Shown here piece after piece: positions 8,859 through 17,036 of a stretch of DNA of 20,100 nucleotides. The number at the start of each line of letters is the position of its first letter. Position 1 is the stretch's first letter. The notes beneath the pieces are model-generated. The model had not been told where the DNA came from and searched no databases. It saw only the letters and a list, made by a program, of their open reading frames with translations. Made by a program: the position numbers and the translations under genes. Source of the stretch: an uncultured Emergencia sp. (GTDB lineage: Bacteria; Bacillota; Clostridia; Peptostreptococcales; Anaerovoracaceae); the NCBI GenBank assembly GCA_937997955.1, contig CALLDR010000108.1, positions 1 to 20,100 on the forward strand. Direction: 5' to 3'.

Positions 8859-10625
8859 ATGGCAGAATTATTTAAGAGGACCCACATGTGTGGGACACTG
8901 AACATGGAGCAGGCAGGCCAGGAAGTCGTCCTAAACGGCTGGGTCGCCAAGCAGAGAGCCCTGGGCGGCCTGATTTTCGCGGATCTCAGGGACAAAACAG
9001 GAATCGTTCAGATCACTTTTGACGATACTATTCCTGAAGACGTCTTTGCTGCGGCGGAGAGCCTGCGCAGCGAATACTGCGTCGGCATCAAAGGCACGGT
9101 TCGCGAAAGAGCGTCCAAGAACCCGAATCTTGCCACCGGCGATATCGAGGTTCTCGCGACAGCGCTGACCGTGTATTCCAAGTCGGAGACACCGCCGATC
9201 TACGTCAAGGACGACGATAAAGTAGACGACAACCTGAGACTGAAATACAGATATCTGGACCTGCGCAAGCTGAAGATGCAGCAGAATCTCAGATTCCGCC
9301 ATCAGGTGACCAAGCTGGTCAGAGACTATTTCGATGAAAACGGATTTACCGAGATTGAAACGCCGATCCTGATCAAATCCACGCCGGAGGGCGCCAGAGA
9401 CTATTTGGTGCCGAGCAGAGTGAACCAGGGCCATTTCTACGCCCTGCCTCAGTCACCGCAGCTGTTCAAGCAGCTGCTCATGGTCAGCGGATGCGACAGA
9501 TACATCCAGATCGCCAAGTGCTTCCGAGACGAAGACCTGCGCGCTGACCGGCAGCCGGAATTCACCCAGATCGACCTGGAGATGTCCTTTGTGGATCAGG
9601 ACGACGTGATCGCCATGCAGGAGGGACTGCTGGTGCGCATCTTCCGCGAGCTGATGGGTATCGAGATCCAGGCGCCGTTCCCTCGCATGACCTATGACGA
9701 GGCCATGGAGAGATACGGCAGCGACAAGCCGGATACCCGCTTTGGCTTTGAGCTGAAGTCCCTGAACGACGTGGTAAAGGATACGGAATTCAAGGTATTT
9801 GCCGACGCGCTGGCCGGAGGCGGCGACGTACGCGGTATCTGCATCGACGGCGGTTCTCCGAAGTTCAGCCGCAAGGACATCGACAAGCTGACCGATCAGA
9901 CCAAGCACTACGGCGCGAGGGGCGTCGTATGGCTTCGCGTGGAAGAAGGGGAGATCAAATCCTCCGTCAACAAATTTTTCAGCCAGGAGCAGCTGGCAGA
10001 GATCGCAGCGGTCTTTGGCGCAAAGACAGGAGACCTGATCCTGATCGTAGCGGACAAGGCCAAGGTGGTCTTCGACAGCCTGGGTTTCCTGAGAAGACAC
10101 GTCGCGGGAATTTTGGGCCTTCTGGACGACAGCAAGTTCAACCTTCTGTGGGTCACCGACTTCCCGATGTTTGAAAAGGACGACGAGACCGGCGAGCTGA
10201 AGGCGATGCATCACCCGTTCACCAACCCGAAGGCTGAGGACATTCCTCTGCTGGATACAGAACCGGAAAAGGTGAAAGCGGACGCCTACGACATCGTGCT
10301 CAACGGCGTGGAATTGGGCGGTGGCAGCATCAGAATCCACGACGCCCAGCTGCAGGCAAGAATGTTCAAGGCCCTGCGCCTGACAGACGAAGAGTGCCAG
10401 GAGAAGTTCGGCTTCCTGCTGGAAGCGTTCAAGTACGGCGTGCCGCCTCACGGCGGACTGGCTTACGGCCTGGACCGTCTGGTCATGCTGCTCACAGGAA
10501 GCAGCAGTATTCGAGAGGTTATGGCTTTTCCTAAGAATCAGAACGCCCAGTGCATGGTATGCGAAGCGCCGGGTGTGGTGGAAGAAGAACAGCTGGAAGA
10601 GCTGGGCATCAGATTACAGAAGTAA
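8859..10625 (+). CDS. aspS: Aspartyl-tRNA synthetase, bacterial type
   Basis: A 588-residue class IIb synthetase that charges tRNA-Asp. It has an N-terminal OB-fold anticodon domain (about 1-105, with GWVAKQRALGGLIFADLRD), then the catalytic core. Motif 2 is FRDEDLRADRQPEFTQID (222-239). The bacterial GAD insertion lies at about 300-410, and motif 3 is GLAYGLDRLVML (533-544). The length is that of bacterial AspRS. Whether it also charges tRNA-Asn (non-discriminating form feeding GatCAB) cannot be decided here, because neither asnS nor gatCAB is in the window. The ribosome site AGGAG (8842-8846) is rather far (12 nt) from the ATG. It lies 19 nt after hisS, and nadD begins about 40 nt downstream. 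Confidence 0.97.
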   Translation: MAELFKRTHMCGTLNMEQAGQEVVLNGWVAKQRALGGLIFADLRDKTGIVQITFDDTIPEDVFAAAESLRSEYCVGIKGTVRERASKNPNLATGDIEVLATALTVYSKSETPPIYVKDDDKVDDNLRLKYRYLDLRKLKMQQNLRFRHQVTKLVRDYFDENGFTEIETPILIKSTPEGARDYLVPSRVNQGHFYALPQSPQLFKQLLMVSGCDRYIQIAKCFRDEDLRADRQPEFTQIDLEMSFVDQDDVIAMQEGLLVRIFRELMGIEIQAPFPRMTYDEAMERYGSDKPDTRFGFELKSLNDVVKDTEFKVFADALAGGGDVRGICIDGGSPKFSRKDIDKLTDQTKHYGARGVVWLRVEEGEIKSSVNKFFSQEQLAEIAAVFGAKTGDLILIVADKAKVVFDSLGFLRRHVAGILGLLDDSKFNLLWVTDFPMFEKDDETGELKAMHHPFTNPKAEDIPLLDTEPEKVKADAYDIVLNGVELGGGSIRIHDAQLQARMFKALRLTDEECQEKFGFLLEAFKYGVPPHGGLAYGLDRLVMLLTGSSSIREVMAFPKNQNAQCMVCEAPGVVEEEQLEELGIRLQK

Positions 10626-10664
10626 GCCCTCTTTCGATTGGAAATACACGAGAAGGAGATTCTC

Positions 10665-11435
10665 ATGGCAGAATTTTGCAAAAATCCCGTCTCCGGACCC
10701 GTTTCCGGATCCGGCTCCGAAAGGGAGCCGCGCCCCTGCGTTGGGTGCGTCGGCGTTCTCGGGGGAACCTTTGATCCCGTGCACAACGGTCACGTAGCCC
10801 TCGCGAAGGCGGCGCTGGAGCAGGGAAATCTGAGCCGGCTGATCGTCATGCCGGCTGAAGTACAGCCCTTTAAAAGAGGAAAGGAGACGGCGGAGGACCG
10901 GCATCGCCTGAACATGGTCAGGCTGGCTTTTGAAGACATGCCCTTTGTCGAGGTCTCGGATTACGAGATGAAGAACACGGACATTTCCTATACCTACGAT
11001 ACCCTGACCTATCTGCAGGGTCAGTATCCCGGCGAGGAAATCGCCTTTATCATGGGAACAGACGCGTTCCTGGAGGTGGACACGTGGTACAAAGGCGTGG
11101 AGCTGCTGGAGACCTTCTCCTTTCTCGTCAGCGTAAGGCCGGGCTATCGAGAATCTGAACTGGAAGAAAAAATTGAACATTTTCAGCAGCTTTATGGAAC
11201 GAAGGTCGAGAAGCTGGTCATGGAAATGCCGGATATTTCTTCTACCGCGGTCCGGAGTTTCTGCAGCGCAGGAATTTCGCTTGTGGAGAAGGTTCCGGAG
11301 AAGGTTGAGAGGTATATTTGTGAACACGGACTCTATAAACAGCTATATCGAAAGGAACTTTTCGGAGAAGAGAAAGATCCATACAGAGGGCGTGAGAAAG
11401 ACGGCGATCAGCCTGGCGAAAAAGTACGGGGCTGA
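10665..11435 (+). CDS. nadD: Nicotinate-nucleotide adenylyltransferase, extended at both ends
   Basis: A 256-residue protein that adenylates nicotinate mononucleotide in NAD synthesis. The nucleotidyltransferase motif GGTFDPVHNGH is at 33-43, IMGTDAFLEVDTWY near 129-142, and ISSTAVR at 191-197. ATG 10665 is chosen because AAGGAG lies 6 nt upstream; an in-frame TTG at 10638 lacks this support. Typical NadD proteins start a few residues before GGTFDP and end soon after a RYI..HGLY element. This one has about 28 extra N-terminal residues rich in Ser, Gly and Pro (PVSGPVSGSGSE), and about 32 extra after HGLY (221-224). The C-terminal extra part is encoded in DNA that also encodes the start of yqeK in another frame. 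A sequencing error or natural frameshift is an alternative explanation. Confidence 0.92.
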   Translation: MAEFCKNPVSGPVSGSGSEREPRPCVGCVGVLGGTFDPVHNGHVALAKAALEQGNLSRLIVMPAEVQPFKRGKETAEDRHRLNMVRLAFEDMPFVEVSDYEMKNTDISYTYDTLTYLQGQYPGEEIAFIMGTDAFLEVDTWYKGVELLETFSFLVSVRPGYRESELEEKIEHFQQLYGTKVEKLVMEMPDISSTAVRSFCSAGISLVEKVPEKVERYICEHGLYKQLYRKELFGEEKDPYRGREKDGDQPGEKVRG

Positions 11436-11889
11436 TCCGGAAAAGGCAGAACTGGCGGCCCTGTTCCACGATATGTACCGGGGCGTTCCTGTAGACGCGC
11501 TGAACTACTACGTCAGGCATCTGGGATTGGATAAACGATATATGGACAACTGCAACCTGGCCCACGGGAAGATCGCCGCTATTATCATGGAGCGGGATTA
11601 CGGCATTGAGGATCAGGATATCCTCAACGCGGTCAGCTTCCATACTACGGGAAGGGCGGGCATGTCCCTTTTGGAAAAGGTCATCTATATTGCCGACGCC
11701 ATCGAGCCCAGCAGGCGTTATCCCGGCGTGGAAGCTCTGCGGGAGGCCGCGGACCAGGATCTTGACCTGGCCTGCCTGCTGTCCCTGGAGCACACCATTG
11801 AGTACGTGAGAAGCCAGGGCAGCTTTCTGGACGAGGATACCCTTCGCGCCAGAGATGACCTCAGGGGACTTAGAGAAAAGGAGAAATAA
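11320..11889 (+). CDS. yqeK: HD-domain Ap4A hydrolase YqeK
   Basis: A 189-residue HD-domain phosphohydrolase of the YqeK family, known to split diadenosine tetraphosphate symmetrically into two ADP. Metal-binding residues are visible in the expected order: His21 (RKIHTEGV), His50-Asp51 (LFHDMYRG), His82 (NLAHGK), His108 (SFHTTGR) and Asp126 (YIADAIEP). The start is placed at GTG 11320 with GAGAGG 7 nt upstream. It gives the normal YqeK N-terminus (INSYIERNFSEKRKIH), and the frame has no better start. It overlaps nadD by 116 nt in the +1 frame, a much longer overlap than the usual few bases. The nadD-yqeK-rsfS order is standard in Firmicutes. The stop is 1 nt before rsfS. Confidence 0.9.
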   Translation: MNTDSINSYIERNFSEKRKIHTEGVRKTAISLAKKYGADPEKAELAALFHDMYRGVPVDALNYYVRHLGLDKRYMDNCNLAHGKIAAIIMERDYGIEDQDILNAVSFHTTGRAGMSLLEKVIYIADAIEPSRRYPGVEALREAADQDLDLACLLSLEHTIEYVRSQGSFLDEDTLRARDDLRGLREKEK

Positions 11890-11890
11890 T

Positions 11891-12235
11891 ATGGATAATA
11901 AGAGTTTTGCACTTCTGGCGGCCAAAACGCTGGACAACAAAAAGGCCATCGACATCGTAGTCATCGACATCGCGGAGAAGTCCTCCTTTGCCGATTACAT
12001 GGTCATCGCGTCCGGCGGTTCGGAGCGGCAGGTTCAGGCTCTGGTCGACGATGTGGAAGATGCCTTCGCCAAGGAAGGGCTTCTGGTCAAGAGCATAGAA
12101 GGAAGACAGAATTCAGGCTGGGTGCTGATGGATTTCGGCGATGTCATCGTCAACATCTTTACCCGGGATACCAGGGAAAAATACAACATTGAAAAGGTGT
12201 GGGGCGACTGCAGCTTTTTAGATCTGGAGGAATAA
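11891..12235 (+). CDS. rsfS: Ribosome silencing factor RsfS
   Basis: A 114-residue RsfS/Iojap (DUF143) protein. It binds ribosomal protein uL14 on the large subunit and blocks subunit joining during starvation. The family core is clear: KKAIDIVVIDI, SSFADYMVIASG (about 32-43), ALVDDVEDAF, EGRQNSGWVLMDFGDVIVNIF and DTREKYNIEKVW, with the usual length. ATG 11891 is chosen because AAAGGAG (11877-11883) is 7 nt away. An upstream in-frame ATG at 11855 would add 12 residues that overlap yqeK and has no better site. It is tightly packed: 1 nt after yqeK and 7 nt before leuS. Confidence 0.95.
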   Translation: MDNKSFALLAAKTLDNKKAIDIVVIDIAEKSSFADYMVIASGGSERQVQALVDDVEDAFAKEGLLVKSIEGRQNSGWVLMDFGDVIVNIFTRDTREKYNIEKVWGDCSFLDLEE

Positions 12236-12242
12236 TTTAGAA

Positions 12243-14714
12243 ATGAACGAGAGATACAACTTCAAAGAGATCGAAGCCAAATGGCAGAAATATTGGAAAG
12301 AAAACAACTGTTTCAAGACTGTAGAAGATGAAAATAAAGAAAAGTACTACGTGCTGGAAATGTTTCCGTACCCGTCTGGAAAGCTCCACATGGGCCACGT
12401 CAGAAACTACTCCATCGGAGACGTAGTCGCCAGATGCAAGTCCATGCAGGGCTTTAACGTGCTGCACCCGATGGGCTTCGACTCCTTCGGTCTGCCTGCG
12501 GAGAACGCCGCCATCAAACACGGCGTAGCGCCGGGCAAATGGACCTGGGACAATATTCACGAAATGGAAGACCAGCTAGCCCAGCTGGGACTTTCCTATG
12601 ACTGGGAGAGAGAGGTCCAGACCTGCAGCCCTGATTACTACAAGTGGATGCAATGGATCTTCATCCAGTTCTACAACAAAGGGCTGGCATACAAAAAAGA
12701 AAACCCTGTCAACTGGTGTCCTAGCTGCCAGACCGTACTCGCCAACGAGCAGGTGGTAGACGGCTGCTGCGAAAGATGTAAATCTCCTGTAGGCAAAAAG
12801 AACCTGTCCCAGTGGTATCTGAAGATCACCGATTACGCTGACAGACTGCTGGGGAACCTGGATAAGCTGGAAGGCTGGCCTAACAAGGTCAAGACCATGC
12901 AGAGAAACTGGATCGGAAAGTCCACCGGCGCGGAAGTGCAGTTCCAGATCAAGGACCGCGACGAGATCCTGACCGTATTCACCACCAGAGTCGATACCAT
13001 CTACGGCACCACCTACATGGTACTGGCGCCGGAATACCCTACAGTATTGTCCATGGTAGAAGGCACAGAATACGAAGGACCTGTCCGGGAATATATCGAC
13101 AAGGTGGAGCACATGAACGACATCGAGCGTACCTCCACTACCAACGAAAAGACCGGCGTGTTCATCGGCAAGTACGCGGTGAATCCGTTTACCAAGAAGG
13201 AAATCCCAATCTACATTTCCGACTACGTGCTGATGGGCTACGGCACCGGTGCTGTTATGGGCGTACCGGCGCATGACCAGAGAGACTTTGACTTCGCCAC
13301 AAAATTCGGCATCGATATCATTCCTGTCGTAGATCCCGGCGATCCGGAGATCGATCTCAACAACCTGAAGGAAGCCTGCGCCGCCGAGGGAACTCTGATC
13401 AATTCCGGCGAGTTTAACGGCATGAACAACAGAGTCGCCATCGGCAAGTTCATCGAACTGGTCGAAAAGGAAGGCATCGGCAAAAAGACGGTCAACTACA
13501 GACTCCGCGACTGGCTGATCTCCAGACAGAGATATTGGGGTACGCCGATTCCGATGATCTACTGCGACGATTGCGGCTGGGTTCCTGAGAAGGAAGAAAA
13601 CCTGCCGGTACTGCTGCCGACAGACGTTGAATTTACCGGAAAGGGCGAGTCTCCGCTGACCACCAGCAAGGTCTTTGCTGAGTGCAGCTGCCCGAGATGC
13701 GGCAAGAAGGCGAAGCGGGAGATGGATACCATGGATACCTTCCTGGATTCCTCATGGTATTTCCTCAGATACTGCGATCCGAAGAATGAAAAAGAAGCGT
13801 TCAACAAGGAAAAAGCGGACTACTGGATGGACGTCGATCAGTACATCGGCGGCGTAGAACACGCTATCCTCCATTTGATGTACGCGAGATTCTTCCAGAT
13901 GGCCCTGTACGACCTGGGTCTGACCAAATATGAAGAGCCGTTCAGAAACCTGCTGACACAGGGCATGGTAAACAAAGACGGCAAGAAGATGAGCAAATCC
14001 CTGGGCAACGTGGTCAGCCCGGAAGAGATCATCGAGAAATACGGCGCGGATACCGCGAGACTGTTCATTCTGTTCGCGGCGCCGCCGGAAAAAGAACTGG
14101 ACTGGTCCGATACCGGCGTAGAGGGAAGCTACAGATTCCTCAACCGTGTATACCGTCTGGTATATGATTTTGCGAAGAATTACGAAGGCGGACAGGCTGA
14201 TTACGAGATCAAAACCGACGCCGATAAAGAGCTGAATTACGTTCTGAACACCACCATCAAAAAGGTGTCAGACGACGTGGCGGGAAGATTCAGCTTCAAC
14301 ACCGCTATCAGCTCCATCATGGAACTGGTCAACGAGTTATACAGATACAAGGAATTGGAAGAGAGAAACGAAGCTTTCATGAAGAAGGCTGTAGATACAC
14401 TGGTTACGATCCTTTCACCGTTCACACCGCACATCTGCGAGGAGATGTGGGAGATCCTCGGATACCATCAGTCCCTGACTGCCGTATCCTGGCCGGCTTA
14501 CGACGAGAAGGCCCTGGTACGCGATACCATCGAGATCGTCGTGCAGATCAACGGCAAGGTGAAGGAAAAATTAAATGTTGCGAACAACCTTTCCAGAGAA
14601 GAACTGGAAAAAGAAGCTCTCTCCAATGACAAGGTGAAAGCCCTCACAGACGGCAAGAACATCGTAAAGGTGGTCGCTGTCCCTGGAAGGCTTGTAAATA
14701 TTGTTATAAAGTAG
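12243..14714 (+). CDS. leuS: Leucyl-tRNA synthetase
   Basis: An 823-residue class Ia synthetase that charges tRNA-Leu. The HIGH-type motif is HMGH (49-52) in PYPSGKLHMGHVRNYS, and KMSKS is at 582-586. Two Cys-rich zinc modules are visible: CPSC...CCERC, and CDDCGW...CSCPRC before FLDSSWYFLRYC. The CP1 editing domain between the catalytic halves carries TTRVDTIYGTTY and YGTGAVMGVPAHDQRDFDFA, the latter including the editing-site Asp region. The C-terminal anticodon-binding and leucine-specific domains follow, ending VPGRLVNIVIK. This is bacterial-type LeuRS of normal length, with nothing missing. It lies 7 nt after rsfS and 10 nt before the RNase J gene. Two leucine tRNA genes lie about 12 kb upstream in the same window. 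Confidence 0.97.
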   Translation: MNERYNFKEIEAKWQKYWKENNCFKTVEDENKEKYYVLEMFPYPSGKLHMGHVRNYSIGDVVARCKSMQGFNVLHPMGFDSFGLPAENAAIKHGVAPGKWTWDNIHEMEDQLAQLGLSYDWEREVQTCSPDYYKWMQWIFIQFYNKGLAYKKENPVNWCPSCQTVLANEQVVDGCCERCKSPVGKKNLSQWYLKITDYADRLLGNLDKLEGWPNKVKTMQRNWIGKSTGAEVQFQIKDRDEILTVFTTRVDTIYGTTYMVLAPEYPTVLSMVEGTEYEGPVREYIDKVEHMNDIERTSTTNEKTGVFIGKYAVNPFTKKEIPIYISDYVLMGYGTGAVMGVPAHDQRDFDFATKFGIDIIPVVDPGDPEIDLNNLKEACAAEGTLINSGEFNGMNNRVAIGKFIELVEKEGIGKKTVNYRLRDWLISRQRYWGTPIPMIYCDDCGWVPEKEENLPVLLPTDVEFTGKGESPLTTSKVFAECSCPRCGKKAKREMDTMDTFLDSSWYFLRYCDPKNEKEAFNKEKADYWMDVDQYIGGVEHAILHLMYARFFQMALYDLGLTKYEEPFRNLLTQGMVNKDGKKMSKSLGNVVSPEEIIEKYGADTARLFILFAAPPEKELDWSDTGVEGSYRFLNRVYRLVYDFAKNYEGGQADYEIKTDADKELNYVLNTTIKKVSDDVAGRFSFNTAISSIMELVNELYRYKELEERNEAFMKKAVDTLVTILSPFTPHICEEMWEILGYHQSLTAVSWPAYDEKALVRDTIEIVVQINGKVKEKLNVANNLSREELEKEALSNDKVKALTDGKNIVKVVAVPGRLVNIVIK

Positions 14715-14724
14715 AGGGGAGTTT

Positions 14725-16602
14725 ATGAGAGATTACAATAGCAAAAAACCATCTGTAAAAAGGATGGCTGTTAAGAGACCTCCCGCGAAGGAGCAGCCTG
14801 CCAACCGAGGTTCAGGCCGCAAGCCTTCCGCGGGCAGGCGGACGCCGGCCAAGTCTGCGGCAAAAGCGGTGCAGAAACCGATACAGAAAACGGCGCAGAA
14901 AGCTGCGCAGAAGTCTGTAAAGGCTGCGCCGGCAAAGCAGGCGAAGAAGGCGGAAAACCTGAAGATCATTCCCATCGGAGGCCTCAATGAAATCGGTAAG
15001 AATCTGACCGTTCTGGAATACAAGGATCAGATTCTGATGATCGACTGCGGTATGACCTTTCCCGAGGAGGAAATGTACGGCATCGACGTGGTCATTCCTG
15101 ACTTCAGCTATCTGGTCAAGAATTCCGCCAAGATCGTCGGCATGGTCATCACCCACGGCCATGAGGACCATATCGGCGGCGTGCCGTATCTGCTGAAGCA
15201 GATCAACGTACCGATCTACGGCACCCGGCTGACCCTGGGGCTCATCGAGAACAAGCTGAAGGAACACGGCCTCCGCGCCGATTTCCATACGATCAAAGCG
15301 GGCGAGAAGTTCAAGGTGGGAGAATTTAAGGTGGAGGCCATCCGCACCACCCATTCTATCGCGGACGCCATCTGTCTGTATATCCAGACGCCGGCGGCCA
15401 CACTGTTCCACACCGGCGACTTCAAGATCGACTACACGCCCATCGACGGAGAGCCCATCGACCTGGGCAAATTCGCGGAGGTGGGCAGACGCGGCGTAGA
15501 CATCATGCTGGCAGACAGCACCAACGTGCTGCGGCCGGGCTTTACGCCGTCGGAGAAAAGAGTGGGCGAGACCCTGGACGGCATTTTCAGAGAGGCCAAG
15601 GGCAGAATCATCATCGCCACCTTCTCTTCCAACGTCCACCGGGTACAGAAGATCATAGAGCTGGCGGCAAAATACGGCCGCAAGGTGGCCGTTTCCGGCA
15701 GGAGCATGGACAACGTGGTCAACCTGGCCATCGAACTGGGCTATCTCCAGCTGCCGGCAGGCATCTACGTGGAGCTGAACAAGACCAAGAACATTCCTGA
15801 CAGCCAGCTGGTCATCATCACCACGGGCAGCCAGGGCGAACCGATGTCCGCCCTTTCCAGAATGGCCAACAATGAGCACCGCAACGTGAAGCTGAAGAAG
15901 GGCGACATGGTCATCTTCTCCTCTTCGCCGGTACCGGGCAACGAAAAGACCGTGACCAGCGTGGTCAACAAGCTGTACGAAAAGGAAGTGGAGGTCATCT
16001 ACAACGATATCGCCGACATCCACGTTTCCGGCCACGCCTGTCAGGAGGAGTTGAAGCTGATCCATACGCTGATCAAACCGAAGTTCTTCATGCCGGTCCA
16101 CGGAGAGCACCGGCATCTGGTGCAGCACGCCCGCCTGGCCGAATCCATCGGCATGCGGAAGGAGAAGATCTTCATCTTGTCCAACGGCGACCAGCTGACC
16201 GTGGATAAGCGCAGCGCCGCCAAGTTCCAGAACGTGGTCAGCGCCGAGGATATTCTGGTAGACGGCCTTGGCGTGGGAGACGTAGGCAACATCGTGCTGC
16301 GGGACAGAAAGCTTTTGTCGGAATCCGGACTGATCATCGTGGTGGCCGCCATCGACAGGGCCAGCGGAGAGATCGTTTCCGGCCCGGACATCGTCTCCAG
16401 AGGCTTTGTCTACGTCCGTGAAAACGAGGACCTGATCAAAGACGCCAGAGAGATTGCTCTGCAGGCGCTGGAGGACAGCCTCTGCGCGGGCAGCCGAGAC
16501 TGGAACGCCATCAAAAACAGCGTCAGAGAAGAGATGCGGCGGTTTATCTTCCGCAGGACAAAGCGGGACCCGATCATCCTGCCGATCTTTTTAGACGTAT
16601 AA
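14725..16602 (+). CDS. rnj: Ribonuclease J with basic N-terminal extension
   Basis: A 625-residue RNase J, a metallo-beta-lactamase/beta-CASP nuclease acting as 5'-3' exonuclease and endonuclease in mRNA decay and rRNA processing. The catalytic core begins near residue 79 (LKIIPIGGLNEIGKN) and has the metal motif THGHEDH (143-149). HTGDFKID, the beta-CASP domain, PVHGEHRHL and the C-terminal domain follow. The core is about 547 residues, the usual RNase J size. The first 78 residues are extra: strongly basic and low in complexity, with repeated AQK/AAQK units (about 49-65) and many Lys, Arg, Ala and Pro. They are probably disordered and may bind RNA. The start at 14725 has GAGGGGAG just upstream. 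It follows leuS by 10 nt and precedes a ylbF-family gene. Confidence 0.94.
   Translation: MRDYNSKKPSVKRMAVKRPPAKEQPANRGSGRKPSAGRRTPAKSAAKAVQKPIQKTAQKAAQKSVKAAPAKQAKKAENLKIIPIGGLNEIGKNLTVLEYKDQILMIDCGMTFPEEEMYGIDVVIPDFSYLVKNSAKIVGMVITHGHEDHIGGVPYLLKQINVPIYGTRLTLGLIENKLKEHGLRADFHTIKAGEKFKVGEFKVEAIRTTHSIADAICLYIQTPAATLFHTGDFKIDYTPIDGEPIDLGKFAEVGRRGVDIMLADSTNVLRPGFTPSEKRVGETLDGIFREAKGRIIIATFSSNVHRVQKIIELAAKYGRKVAVSGRSMDNVVNLAIELGYLQLPAGIYVELNKTKNIPDSQLVIITTGSQGEPMSALSRMANNEHRNVKLKKGDMVIFSSSPVPGNEKTVTSVVNKLYEKEVEVIYNDIADIHVSGHACQEELKLIHTLIKPKFFMPVHGEHRHLVQHARLAESIGMRKEKIFILSNGDQLTVDKRSAAKFQNVVSAEDILVDGLGVGDVGNIVLRDRKLLSESGLIIVVAAIDRASGEIVSGPDIVSRGFVYVRENEDLIKDAREIALQALEDSLCAGSRDWNAIKNSVREEMRRFIFRRTKRDPIILPIFLDV
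14869..14946 (+). repeat. Imperfect short repeats encoding AQK units in rnj
   Basis: Variants of GCGCAGAAA recur every 12-15 nt (GTGCAGAAA, ATACAGAAA, GCGCAGAAA, GCGCAGAAG). They encode the VQK, IQK, AQK and AQK steps of the RNase J N-terminal extension. Such repeats can change length by slippage between strains. Confidence 0.6.
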
Positions 16603-16627
16603 TATAAGGACAAAGCGAGGTACTACC

Positions 16628-16966
16628 ATGAACGTATACGATCAGGCCCACGGGCTTGCCAAGGCGATCAAAGAATGTGAAGAATTCAAACAGTTTGACC
16701 AGCTGCAGAAGCTGGTGGATCAGAACGCGGAGCTGTCCGCGGCGCTGAAGGATTTCCAGGCCAAGCAGCTGGAGGTACAGGCGAAACAGATGATGGGAGA
16801 GCAGGTCGGACCGGAAGCCATGCAGCAGATCCAGGAGCTTTCCCAGATCATGATGCGGGATCCTCTGGCGGCCCAGTACCTGCAGGCCCAGATGCGCTTT
16901 TCCCTGATGATGAACGACGTATATAAGATCCTGGGAGAAGTAATGGGTCTTGGCAACCTGCAATAA
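16628..16966 (+). CDS. YlbF/YmcA-family protein
   Basis: A 112-residue, almost wholly helical protein of the YlbF/YmcA (Com_YlbF) family. In Bacillus subtilis, YlbF and YmcA form a complex with YaaT that affects RNase Y-dependent RNA maturation, competence, sporulation and biofilm formation. The sequence shows the family layout: an N-terminal helix (VYDQAHGLAKAIKECEEF), a long Gln/Lys-rich helical stretch (LKDFQAKQLEVQAKQ), and a C-terminal helix region with MMNDVYKILGEVMGLG. There is no membrane segment or signal peptide. The start at 16628 has a GAGG-type site. It lies 25 nt after the RNase J gene, fitting a role in RNA turnover; which paralogue it represents cannot be told. The efp promoter overlaps its 3' end. 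Confidence 0.82.
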   Translation: MNVYDQAHGLAKAIKECEEFKQFDQLQKLVDQNAELSAALKDFQAKQLEVQAKQMMGEQVGPEAMQQIQELSQIMMRDPLAAQYLQAQMRFSLMMNDVYKILGEVMGLGNLQ

Positions 16967-16978
16967 ATCTGCTATAAT
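16950..16978 (+). promoter_or_regulatory. Promoter of efp
   Basis: TTGGCA (16950-16955) and a consensus TATAAT (16973-16978) are 17 bp apart, and TGC directly before the -10 box (16970-16972) makes it an extended -10 promoter. The -35 box lies within the last codons of the ylbF-family gene. The leader to the efp start would be about 50 nt and begins near a short CTGCT/AGCAG inverted repeat. It is one of the strongest promoters in the window by consensus. Confidence 0.88.
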
Positions 16979-17036
16979 AACAGCAGGAGTTTTTACACAA
17001 ACATTTAACAATCATTAAGAAAGTGAGAATAGACCG

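Noticed and set aside
9453..10451. 332-codon reverse-strand open frame opposite aspS
   Set aside because: It is a shadow of aspS codon usage with no recognisable domain.
10638..10664. Upstream TTG start for nadD
   Set aside because: It has no ribosome site, while ATG 10665 has AAGGAG at ideal spacing.
11855..11890. Upstream ATG start for rsfS
   Set aside because: It would add 12 non-family residues inside yqeK; ATG 11891 has a strong site and matches the family start.
14812..16128. 438-codon reverse-strand open frame opposite the RNase J gene
   Set aside because: It is antisense to a clearly real gene with intact motifs, and its low-complexity composition is typical of a shadow frame.
16598..16603. 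TATAAT at the end of the RNase J gene as a promoter for the ylbF-family gene
   Set aside because: No -35 box lies at 16-18 bp; the region reads CATCCT.
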